Shown here in pieces: positions 1 to 6,205 of a stretch of DNA of 37,503 bases; the stretch's first letter is position 1; each line of letters begins with the position of its first letter. The notes below the pieces were generated by a model that saw nothing but the letters and a program-made list of their open reading frames with translations, had not been told where the DNA came from and did no database searches. The DNA is taken from NCBI GenBank assembly GCA_021814615.1, contig JAKAHZ010000019.1, positions 1 to 37,503 of the forward strand, in the 5' to 3' direction. The position numbers and the translations under genes were made by a program. This DNA is from Nitrospirota bacterium (GTDB lineage: Bacteria > Nitrospirota > UBA9217).

Positions 1-1
1 C

Positions 2-922
2 GGCTATCTCCTCCCCTGGGACCAGAAGGCCTATTGGGCGACGGTCGTGGGGACGAACGTTGCAGGCACCGTTCCGGTCATCGGCGGAATCCTCCTGAAG
101 ATTATCCGCGGAGGGGAAGAGCTCGGAGCCCTCTCCCTCAGCAGATTCTTTGCCGTACATACCTACATCCTCCCCTGGAGCCTGGCGATCCTGGCGGGCA
201 TGCATATCTTTTTGCTCGAACGGGCCGGCGCCGGCGGCATCTGGAACGCGGCGGACCGGGTGCCGTACAAGGCAGAGCCGCTTTTTCCCCACCAGCTCTT
301 TCGCGACACGATCTTCATGCTCATCGTTTTCCTGGCTCTTGCAAGCTGCGCGCTTCTTTTCCCGGCGACGCTGGAGCCACAGGCCGATCCGACGGACAGC
401 ACCTACAATCCGCGGCCGGAATGGTATTTCTATTTCGTTTTCCAGCTGCTCCGGCTGTTTGAGGGCAGATTCGAACTGATAGGAACGGTGATCCTGCCGG
501 GTGTTGCCGTGACCGTGCTGCTGCTGATCCCGTTCCTTGACCGAAGGCCGGAGCGGAATCCCGCGAAGCGCGGTCTTTTGATGTCCGCTGCCGCAGTTGT
601 CGTTCTGTCGGTCCTGGCGCTGACGATCCTGGGCGCCCGTGCGCCGATCGTGAACGCTCCGGCAGTCACCACACCGTCGGTGCTGGCGGGACGGGACGTG
701 TTCAACCGGAGCGGATGCATTGCCTGTCACAGCATTCAGGGAAAAGGGGGCGCCGTCGGCCCGGACCTGACCCACGTGGCGTCGAGACGGCCGGACCGCG
801 AATGGCATCTGCGCCACTTCAGGGATCCCCAGGCGGTATCCCCCGGTTCGATCATGCCCAAGATCGATCTGTCTGATAAGGAACTGAATGAGTTGACGGA
901 TTATATGCTGAGTCTCAAATAG
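2..922 (+). CDS. Cytochrome b of a quinol-cytochrome c oxidoreductase with fused C-terminal cytochrome c (5' end outside window)
   Basis: Membrane subunit of a bc1/b6f-type complex that oxidises quinol and passes electrons on to haem c. The reading frame is open from the window edge, so the N-terminal helices are missing; 306 residues are visible. In visible numbering, His53 and His68 are spaced H-x14-H, as in helix D of b6-type cytochromes, and would bind the two b haems. The quinol-site PEWYF motif is at 139-143, in a long multi-helix region. A hydrophobic helix near 185-205 leads to a class I cytochrome c domain with CIACH at 239-243 and a distal Met in the SIMPK motif. Fusion of b, subunit IV and c parts in one chain is known from several anaerobic lineages. 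The Rieske partner would be expected upstream. Function is secure; the exact quinone is unknown. Confidence 0.93.
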   Translation, partial: GYLLPWDQKAYWATVVGTNVAGTVPVIGGILLKIIRGGEELGALSLSRFFAVHTYILPWSLAILAGMHIFLLERAGAGGIWNAADRVPYKAEPLFPHQLFRDTIFMLIVFLALASCALLFPATLEPQADPTDSTYNPRPEWYFYFVFQLLRLFEGRFELIGTVILPGVAVTVLLLIPFLDRRPERNPAKRGLLMSAAAVVVLSVLALTILGARAPIVNAPAVTTPSVLAGRDVFNRSGCIACHSIQGKGGAVGPDLTHVASRRPDREWHLRHFRDPQAVSPGSIMPKIDLSDKELNELTDYMLSLK

Positions 923-932
923 GCGCTGATCA

Positions 933-965
933 CCGGGCCGGTTCTTCCGGCCCGGGTCTTCTCTT
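933..965 (+). terminator. Probable terminator of the cytochrome b/c gene
   Basis: A perfect 9-bp GC-rich stem (933-941 with 947-955) and a TTCTT loop lie directly after the stop codon. The stem is followed by a pyrimidine-rich but interrupted T tract, so termination may be incomplete. Confidence 0.6.
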
Positions 966-996
966 CAATCCCTTCCCATCGGTATTTTCTCCTCGT

Positions 997-1025
997 TTGA
1001 CATGTTTTCGCCTGGAAGCTACACT
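997..1025 (+). promoter_or_regulatory. Sigma70-type promoter for the MoeA-like gene
   Basis: TTGACA at 997-1002, a 17-nt spacer and TACACT at 1020-1025 (4 of 6 match). It lies between the upstream terminator and the ribosome-binding site at about 1102, giving a leader of about 85 nt. Confidence 0.6.
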
Positions 1026-1114
1026 TTAGATGCGGTGTTTTTCCCTTATCCAATAAGAGCTCATGAGAATCTCGGAGAGCTGCGAGGCACTCAAAACATT
1101 TCAGGAGGAAGAGC

Positions 1115-2290
1115 ATGTGTGACGCGTCGGTGAACAGAGCGCATGGCGGGATGCTCACTATTCCGGTGGAGCAGGCAGTGGGCGCCGTGCTTGCCCATGA
1201 TGTGACCGAGATCCGGAAAGATGCATTCAAGGGCGCAGCGTTCCGCAAGGGTCACGTAATCCGCTCCGAGGATGTCTGTCATCTGCAGCGGCTCGGCAAA
1301 GACCGCGTCTTTGTGATGACCATCGGCGCCGATGAGATGCACGAGGACGATGCTGCGCTTGCTCTCGCAAAGGCGCTCATAGGCGAGGGCGTGGCCATCA
1401 AGGGCGCGCCGCGGGAGGGGAAGATCACGCTTGTCGCGGAGCGCGACGGGCTTTTCTCCGTGGACCATGACGCGCTGCTCGCCTTCAACATGCTGGGCGA
1501 TGTCATGTGCGCCACGCTGCATACCAACACCGTTGTCACGAAAGGCCGCGAGGTCGCCGGAACGCGCGCCATTCCGCTCGTGGTGAAGAAGAGCGTGGTG
1601 GAAGAGGCAGTGAAGATAGCAAAACAAGTTCAAAGTTCAAAGTTCAAAGTTCAACGGAGCGGAGTGTTTGAAGTCAAGGAGATCCGGAAACCCCGTGCCG
1701 GCGTGGTCATCACCGGCAACGAGGTGTATCACGGCCGCATCAAGGATGCCTTCGCGCCGATCATCGCGAAGAAGATCGCCGCGGTCGGCGGCGAGGTCGT
1801 AGGAACCTTCTATGCGCCCGATGACGAGAAGATGATCGAGGAGAGACTTCGAGAGCTTTTAGCTTCGGGCGCGGATCTTCTCATCACCACCGGCGGCATG
1901 TCCGTGGACCCTGACGATGTGACGCGCTTCGCCGTCAGAAACCTGGGAGCATCTGATCTCGTCTACGGCTCGGCGGTCCTGCCGGGGGCGATGGTGCTGG
2001 TAGGCTACATAGAAGGTCGACACGGAGACGCGGAGACAAGGAGACACGGAGAGAAAACAAGCGAAGGCGGAGTCGTTTCGCCGCGTCGCCGCGTCGCCGT
2101 GTCTGCCGTTCCGATCCTGGGCATTCCCGCTTGCGGGATGTACCATTCCACGACCGTGTTCGACCTCATTCTCCCTCGGGTGCTTGCGGGAGAACGTATC
2201 GGTCGTCGCGAGCTTGCAGAGCTCGGTCATGGCGGTCTCTGTCTGCACTGCAAGGAGTGCCGGTATCCGGTCTGTCCCTTCGGAAAATAG
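1115..2290 (+). CDS. MoeA/MogA-like molybdopterin-binding protein with Cys-rich tail
   Basis: 391 residues. A strong AGGAGGA ribosome-binding site precedes the ATG. The C-terminal half carries a MoCF/MoeA-type molybdopterin-binding fold: a TGNEVY motif near 196, an LLITTGGMSVDPDD motif near 252, and a GIPACGMYHSTTVFD motif near 338. The protein ends in a Cys-rich tail (C-x2-C-x2-C-x4-C) finishing in CPFGK. It is related to MoeA, the molybdate-insertion enzyme, but belongs to a shorter divergent group whose exact role is not established. Two stretches look foreign to the family: residues about 172-182, encoded by a 7-bp tandem repeat, and residues about 301-332, encoded by an imperfect palindromic element. 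Both keep the frame open. The arsC-like gene starts 26 nt downstream and is probably cotranscribed. Confidence 0.82.
   Translation: MCDASVNRAHGGMLTIPVEQAVGAVLAHDVTEIRKDAFKGAAFRKGHVIRSEDVCHLQRLGKDRVFVMTIGADEMHEDDAALALAKALIGEGVAIKGAPREGKITLVAERDGLFSVDHDALLAFNMLGDVMCATLHTNTVVTKGREVAGTRAIPLVVKKSVVEEAVKIAKQVQSSKFKVQRSGVFEVKEIRKPRAGVVITGNEVYHGRIKDAFAPIIAKKIAAVGGEVVGTFYAPDDEKMIEERLRELLASGADLLITTGGMSVDPDDVTRFAVRNLGASDLVYGSAVLPGAMVLVGYIEGRHGDAETRRHGEKTSEGGVVSPRRRVAVSAVPILGIPACGMYHSTTVFDLILPRVLAGERIGRRELAELGHGGLCLHCKECRYPVCPFGK
1626..1654 (+). repeat. In-gene tandem heptamer repeat (AAAGTTC)n
   Basis: About four copies of the 7-bp unit AAAGTTC lie inside the MoeA-like reading frame, encoding a Ser/Lys/Gln/Val-rich insertion between the N- and C-terminal parts. 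Three units equal 21 nt, so the frame is kept. Microrepeats of this kind are more usual between genes. Confidence 0.75.
2019..2103. repeat. Imperfect palindromic element inserted in frame in the MoeA-like gene
   Basis: The left arm 2019-2041 and right arm 2081-2103 are 23-nt inverted repeats matching at 19 of 23 positions. Each arm has an internal period of about 8 nt (GACACGGA GACGCGGA). The central part is about 39 nt. The element is translated as an Arg/Glu/Gly-rich stretch between the GYI and VPILGIP motifs of the protein, a place where relatives have a short turn. It resembles repeat palindromic elements that tolerate insertion in coding regions. Confidence 0.75.
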
Positions 2291-2316
2291 CCAGTCTGAA
2301 CATTGTGTTTGCTATT

Positions 2317-2766
2317 ATGATAAGCGGAATAGACCGTAAGCCAACACCATTGCGGGTCATGTTCCTCTGCACCGGGAATTCCTGCAGAAGCCAAATGGCG
2401 GAAGGATTTGCCCGGGTCATGGGAAAAGGGAAGATCGAGGCTTTCAGCGCCGGACTCATGGCTGCAGGCGTTCATCCCCGCGCTGTCGCGGTCATGCGGG
2501 AGATCGGCATCGACATCTCCCTGCAGCGGTCCAAGGAGATCGACTACGAACTTCTTGCATCGATGGACGTGGTCATCACGCTGTGCAATCATGCCGATGA
2601 ATCCTGTCCGGTCACACCGCCCGTCGTCACCAGACTGCACCGGCCGGTCACGGACCCCGTTGGAATGAAAGGAACGGAGCAGGAGATCATGGCGGATTTT
2701 CGCAGGGCGCGGGATGAGATCGGGAATGTCCTCGCCTTATTCATTCGTGACCGTGTCGACCGGTGA
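2317..2766 (+). CDS. arsC: Arsenate reductase, thioredoxin-coupled (low-molecular-weight phosphatase fold)
   Basis: A 149-residue enzyme that reduces arsenate to arsenite through a Cys relay, with electrons from thioredoxin. The P-loop C-x5-R is Cys18 to Arg24 (CTGNSCR). Cys90 and Cys97 are seven apart in the LCNHADESCP motif, matching the redox Cys82/Cys89 pair of the Staphylococcus ArsC type, and the DP catalytic Asp is Asp113. This triad separates it from plain tyrosine phosphatases. The frame is open further upstream into the MoeA-like gene, but residues before the ATG at 2317 do not resemble the family; a GTG at 2305 is an alternative. No good ribosome-binding site is visible, so it may rely on coupling to the upstream gene 26 nt away. 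No arsR or arsenite pump is adjacent, so a housekeeping detoxification role is inferred. Confidence 0.88.
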   Translation: MISGIDRKPTPLRVMFLCTGNSCRSQMAEGFARVMGKGKIEAFSAGLMAAGVHPRAVAVMREIGIDISLQRSKEIDYELLASMDVVITLCNHADESCPVTPPVVTRLHRPVTDPVGMKGTEQEIMADFRRARDEIGNVLALFIRDRVDR

Positions 2767-2815
2767 CCCGGAGGGGGGAATACGTCGATGCGGGAAGGAG
2801 TCGTCAAAAAAGCAG

Positions 2816-2844
2816 TTGCGATTCTCTGCATAGAGAGGTACTAT
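2816..2844 (+). promoter_or_regulatory. Possible promoter for the HesB-like gene
   Basis: TTGCGA at 2816-2821, a 17-nt spacer and TACTAT at 2839-2844, each 4 of 6 to consensus. It is the best candidate in the 135-nt gap before the HesB-like gene. Confidence 0.35.
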
Positions 2845-2901
2845 GATCACCCTTGCCCGGGTGGTTTCGGGCACTTGTACTAGTGATTGAAGGAGGATGT
2901 A

Positions 2902-3204
2902 ATGGTCAGTCTTACCGATGGTGCTGTAAAGAAGTTCAAGGAAGTCGTCACTCAACAGGGTGCTTCCGGCGACGGCGTGCGGATCTTTGTTGTTCCCGGC
3001 GGCTGAAGCCCCTCACTGGCTATGGACATAGCCAAAGCTGCCCAGGCGGGCGACCTGACGATGGAAAAAGACGGTCTCCGGCTCTTCCTCGAAGAGCGCG
3101 CAAACCAGATGCTGATGAACACCACGATCGATTTCAATGAAGCTCAGGGATTTGTTCTCTCCGGCATGCAGCCGAGCTCCTGCGGTTCTTCCTGCAGCTG
3201 CTGA
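2902..3204 (+). CDS. HesB/IscA-like iron-sulfur protein, candidate selenoprotein (in-frame TGA = Sec35)
   Basis: Read through one TGA at 3004-3006, this gives a 100-residue HesB/IscA-family protein, a class that carries or delivers Fe-S clusters or iron. The start has a perfect AGGAGG at 2891-2896 and an ATG at 2902. Codons before and after the TGA are in the same frame and both match the family: VRIFVVPGG precedes it, and SPSLAMDI, DGLRLFLE and the NTTIDF region follow. The TGA falls at codon 35, where IscA proteins have the conserved GGC cysteine (Cys35 in E. coli IscA). The tail carries Cys95, Cys98 and Cys100, corresponding to the C-terminal ligand cysteines. A SECIS-like hairpin begins 10 nt after the TGA. 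Sec-containing HesB-like proteins are a reported bacterial selenoprotein family. The alternative is a nonsense mutation or a base error in a TGC codon. The Suf genes follow immediately, which fits an Fe-S role. Confidence 0.85.
3007..3034 (+). promoter_or_regulatory. Bacterial SECIS-like hairpin downstream of TGA 3004-3006
   Basis: A perfect stem TGGCTAT (3017-3023) with ATAGCCA (3028-3034) closes a GGAC apical loop, whose outer G and C can also pair. The loop starts 17 nt after the TGA and its first two bases are G. This satisfies the published bacterial SECIS rules: a short stem, a 3-14 nt loop, G in the first two loop positions, and 16-37 nt from the UGA. The hairpin lies inside the coding sequence, as is normal for bacteria. 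Confidence 0.75.
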
Positions 3205-3245
3205 TCACATCATGTTTCACTCGACTTCAACAGATTCGTAAATGA

Positions 3246-3275
3246 CCGCTGCCTCTCCGGGCAGCGGTTTTTTTT
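3246..3275 (+). terminator. Rho-independent terminator after the HesB-like gene
   Basis: An 8-bp stem CCGCTGCC/GGCAGCGG (3246-3253 with 3260-3267) is followed directly by eight T residues. Confidence 0.9.
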
Positions 3276-3296
3276 ATCCCTCCTGCCCCCGTCTGA

Positions 3297-3334
3297 TTGT
3301 CAGCGGTTTTCTCCTGCCTCGTGTACAATAGAAT
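3297..3334 (+). promoter_or_regulatory. Weak promoter candidate for sufC
   Basis: Two overlapping -10-like boxes, TACAAT (3324-3329) and TAGAAT (3329-3334), lie between the terminator and sufC. A TTGTCA at 3297 is too far away (21 nt or more) to be a good -35, so an activator may be needed. Confidence 0.3.
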
Positions 3335-3367
3335 AAGTGCTGATCAAAGATCGAGCGGGGGCGTTCA

Positions 3368-4093
3368 ATGGCCTTACTTTCGGTCAATGACCTGGTGTTC
3401 GAAACAAACGGGAAGGGGCGGGGAAGGATTCTAGATGGACTCTCCCTGACCATGGAGCATGCCGAGGTGCATGCGCTGCTCGGCACGAACGGTACCGGAA
3501 AGAGCACGCTTGCCTATCTCATCATGGGCTGCGAGGGGTACCGGCCGGCAGTTGGCGAGATCCTCCTCGAAGGCGCAAGCATCGGCCATCTTCGAATACA
3601 TGAACGGGCACGGCTGGGCATCACCATGACCTGGCAGGAGCCCGTCCGTTTTGAAGGCATTTCGGTTGCCGATTATCTGTCCCTGCGGAACCCGGGGGTC
3701 GACATAGACGCATTATTGGATCTTGTCGGCCTGAATCCGGCGATCTACCGCTCCCGCATGGTTGACCGGTCGCTCTCCGGAGGAGAGAGGAAACGCATTG
3801 AACTCGCATCCATCCTTTCGCTCCATTCCAAGCTCGCTATTCTTGATGAGCCTGATTCGGGCATCGACCTGCTCTCAACAAAGGACATCGTGAACGTCAT
3901 CGAAGCATGCAGGAAGAACGGCTCCGCAGTGCTGCTGATCACGCATCGCGAGGAAATCGCCCTGATCGCCGACCGGGCATCGCAGCTGTGCAACGGCAGG
4001 ATCGTCTGTTCCGGGAACCCGATCCGGGTTGCGGAACATTACAAATCCCGTCACTGCATGACCTGCAACGGCGTGGAGTGCCATTATGTCTGA
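3368..4093 (+). CDS. sufC: Fe-S cluster assembly ATPase, SufC type (minimal SufCB system)
   Basis: A 241-residue cytosolic ABC-type ATPase that drives Fe-S cluster assembly together with the SufB-like partner. Walker A is GTNGTGKST at 39-47, the ABC signature LSGGERKR starts at 136, Walker B LAILDEPD is at 156-163, and the switch His is His193. The TWQEPVRF segment around 88-95 is typical of SufC. The C-terminus is Cys/His-rich (HCMTCNGVECHYV), unlike classical SufC, and may bind metal. The ribosome-binding site is weak (GGGGG). The gene overlaps the following sufB-like gene by 8 nt, implying translational coupling. No sufD, sufS, sufE or sufU is in the window, so this resembles the two-gene SUF-like minimal systems of anaerobes. 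Confidence 0.9.
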   Translation: MALLSVNDLVFETNGKGRGRILDGLSLTMEHAEVHALLGTNGTGKSTLAYLIMGCEGYRPAVGEILLEGASIGHLRIHERARLGITMTWQEPVRFEGISVADYLSLRNPGVDIDALLDLVGLNPAIYRSRMVDRSLSGGERKRIELASILSLHSKLAILDEPDSGIDLLSTKDIVNVIEACRKNGSAVLLITHREEIALIADRASQLCNGRIVCSGNPIRVAEHYKSRHCMTCNGVECHYV

Positions 4094-5021
4094 ACTGGAA
4101 GAGCTGACCGCATGCTTCGAGAATGCTGGCGGAAATGCCGGCGCGCTGTCCGATGCCGCTTCCGCGCATCTGGCGGCGAGCGGACATCGCATCCTGAGCA
4201 GCCGGACGGTGGAGGGTCTCGATGTCGACGCACGGGAGACCTCCGAGGGGATTTCTGCTGTGGTTACGGTTAGACGAGGTGTGAAGCTCCCGAATCCCGT
4301 CCACCTCTGTTTCGGCATGCTTCACGCCGAAGGGCTTCAGAGGATCGAAATGCAGGTTGCGCTTGAAGAGGGAGCAGCCGCGCATTTCATCGCGCACTGC
4401 ATCTTCCCCAAAGCGGAAAAGGTGCGGCACATCATGGATGCATCGGTCCGGATCGCGGACAACGCCGAGATGCGGTACGAAGAAACCCACTATCACGGTC
4501 CCTACGGCGGAGTTGAGGTCGTGCCGAAACTGGCGGTGACGGTCGGAAGGAACGGCAGGTACTTCACCGATTTCACTCTTACGACGGGGAGGGTAGGAAC
4601 TCTGGCGATCGATTACACGGTCGAGGCAGGGGAGGACGCGGTCACGGAGCTTACTGCCCGGGTCTTCGGCCACGGAAAAGACGATATCAGGATACGGGAA
4701 CGGGTTCTTCTGGCGGGGAAGAATGCCCGCGGTCTCATCAAAACGCGCATTGCAATCGAAGACGACGCGACAGCCGAGGTGACAGGCATCACGGAGGGGA
4801 ACGCGGCAGGCGCGCGCGGTCACGTGGACTGCATGGAAATCGTGAAGGACCGGGCGGTTGCGCGCGCGGTGCCCATCGTGGAAGTGCATGATCCAGGAGC
4901 CAAGGTTACGCATGAAGCAGCGATCGGAAGTGTGGATAAACGCCAGATGGAGACCTTGATGGCTCACGGCCTCTCACCGGAAGAAGCGGTGGACGTTATC
5001 GTGAAAGGAGCTTTGCGATAG
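4086..5021 (+). CDS. sufB: SufB/SufD-family scaffold of a minimal SufCB system
   Basis: 311 residues, much shorter than classical SufB (about 480-500) and close to the compact SufB of two-gene systems. It would form a complex with SufC and provide the scaffold for cluster assembly. The right-handed beta-helix core is suggested by the regular beta-rich middle. The conserved C-terminal core shows GHVDCMEIV near 256-264 and VTHEAAIGSVD near 280-290, with Cys260 and His282 as candidate ligand residues. Next comes the helical end LMAHGLSPEEA, which in SufB/D contacts SufC. It overlaps sufC by 8 nt. No terminator is obvious in the short gap before the OmpA-like gene. Confidence 0.88.
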   Translation: MSELEELTACFENAGGNAGALSDAASAHLAASGHRILSSRTVEGLDVDARETSEGISAVVTVRRGVKLPNPVHLCFGMLHAEGLQRIEMQVALEEGAAAHFIAHCIFPKAEKVRHIMDASVRIADNAEMRYEETHYHGPYGGVEVVPKLAVTVGRNGRYFTDFTLTTGRVGTLAIDYTVEAGEDAVTELTARVFGHGKDDIRIRERVLLAGKNARGLIKTRIAIEDDATAEVTGITEGNAAGARGHVDCMEIVKDRAVARAVPIVEVHDPGAKVTHEAAIGSVDKRQMETLMAHGLSPEEAVDVIVKGALR

Positions 5022-5109
5022 CCCGACATTTCAAGACAACGGCGTGGATTTGTTGACTGCATCCTTCTGCGCCGCGCCATCCTCGTCGTGCGCGCAGAGC
5101 GACGAATTG

Positions 5110-5138
5110 TGCACAAGGGGGACGAGATGTTGTATAAT
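5110..5138 (+). promoter_or_regulatory. Promoter for the OmpA-like lipoprotein
   Basis: A perfect TATAAT at 5133-5138 lies 35 nt before the start codon. The -35 at 17-nt spacing is TGCACA (5110-5115), 4 of 6 to consensus. Confidence 0.55.
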
Positions 5139-5173
5139 AGGCCTCAATCAAATACCTTTTCAGGAGGATGCCC

Positions 5174-6121
5174 ATGGTTCGAAGAGGATCGGCAGTGCTG
5201 TTGTCGCTGCTCTTTATGTTGTCCGGTTGCGTGCTCAAGTCGGAGTACCAGACCAAACTCACGGAGATCGACGGGTTGAGGAAGAACGTCGCCGGCCTGG
5301 AGGATAAGCAGGCTGCGGCGGAGAAATCCCTTGCCGAGGAAAAACAGAAGAACGCAGACCTTGCGAAGAAGCTTGCCGATCTCGAGCAGGCGAAGGCTGC
5401 GCTGGAAAAGGAAAAGGCCGCCCTGCAGCAGGAGAACAACAACATCAAGTCGACCCTGGAATCGAAGCGCGACCAGCTCTCGAAAGAGGTCGTTGACCTC
5501 AAGAACCGGCTGAACGAAAATACTGCGCGCATCGCGTCGCTGGAGCAGGAACTTGCGGGGAAGAACAAACATATCCTTGAATTGAAGGAGATGGTCGATC
5601 AGCTTACGAAAGAGAAAAACGTCGCTATCGAAGAAAAGGAGAAGGCTGTCTCCCAGGTGAAGGGAACCTATGACAGCCTCGTGTCCGAACTGAGGCAGGA
5701 GATCAAGCAGGGCGAAGTGCAGATCACCCAGCTCAAAGACAAGCTGACGGTGAACATGGTAGAAAAGATCCTCTTCGATTCAGGCAGCGCGGTGATCAAG
5801 AAAGAAGGGAAAAAGGTGCTGGATCGGGTCGCCGACATTCTGAAGACGCTGAAGAACCAGCAGATCAGGGTCGAAGGCCACACGGACAACGTGCCCATCA
5901 GCTCGCGCCTGGCCGACAAATTCCCGTCTAACTGGGAACTTTCCACTGCCCGGGCAACAACGGTCGTGCGTTATCTCCAGGAGCGCGGCGTCGACCCGGG
6001 TGTCCTCGGCGCGGAGGGGTATGGCGAATATCAGCCTGTAGCCCCGAACGACACGGACGAAAACAAGGCAAAGAATCGCAGGATCGAGATCGTGTTGCTT
6101 CCCATCCGGAGTGAGAAATAG
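5174..6121 (+). CDS. OmpA-family lipoprotein with long coiled coil
   Basis: 315 residues from the ATG at 5174. That start is preferred over the ATG at 5168 because AGGAGG (5162-5167) is then 6 nt away. A lipoprotein signal ends in the lipobox LSGC, with Cys19 as lipid site; the next residue is Val, so outer-membrane sorting is expected. Residues about 30-190 are a Lys/Glu/Ala-rich heptad coiled coil. The C-terminal OmpA domain, from about 195, has the ILFDSGSA start, the EGHTDNVPI motif and the NWELSTARA motif that binds peptidoglycan. It probably ties the outer membrane to the cell wall. A strong terminator follows. Confidence 0.9.
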   Translation: MVRRGSAVLLSLLFMLSGCVLKSEYQTKLTEIDGLRKNVAGLEDKQAAAEKSLAEEKQKNADLAKKLADLEQAKAALEKEKAALQQENNNIKSTLESKRDQLSKEVVDLKNRLNENTARIASLEQELAGKNKHILELKEMVDQLTKEKNVAIEEKEKAVSQVKGTYDSLVSELRQEIKQGEVQITQLKDKLTVNMVEKILFDSGSAVIKKEGKKVLDRVADILKTLKNQQIRVEGHTDNVPISSRLADKFPSNWELSTARATTVVRYLQERGVDPGVLGAEGYGEYQPVAPNDTDENKAKNRRIEIVLLPIRSEK

Positions 6122-6126
6122 AAGAA

Positions 6127-6159
6127 AAAACGCCGGCGGATGGCATCCGCCGGCGTTTT
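6127..6159. terminator. Bidirectional terminator between convergent genes
   Basis: A 12-bp perfect stem (6131-6142 with 6144-6155) is flanked by an A tract on the left and a T tract on the right, so it can end transcripts from both the OmpA-like gene and the minus-strand cytochrome gene. Confidence 0.88.
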
Positions 6160-6205
6160 GCATTGCTTCCTGATCTTGTTTCGCTACAGTTCTTCCCTAC
6201 TATCC

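Noticed and set aside
1626-1654. Start of a CRISPR array
   Set aside because: The units are 7 bp with no spacers, and no cas genes are near.
2131-2316. Upstream start for the arsenate reductase inside the MoeA-like gene
   Set aside because: It would overlap 160 nt of the MoeA-like gene and adds an Arg/Ser-rich stretch not found in ArsC.
2902-3204. HesB-like gene as a decayed pseudogene
   Set aside because: The ribosome-binding site, promoter, terminator and all codons after the TGA are intact, and the TGA is exactly at the Cys35 column with a hairpin after it. Decay would be expected to show other lesions.
3939-4967. Long minus-strand open frame antisense to sufC/sufB
   Set aside because: It mirrors codon bias of the plus-strand genes, has no ribosome-binding site and gives a His/Arg/Cys-rich product with no domain. 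Similar shadows occur at 17411-18562, 33310-34449 and 35041-35802.
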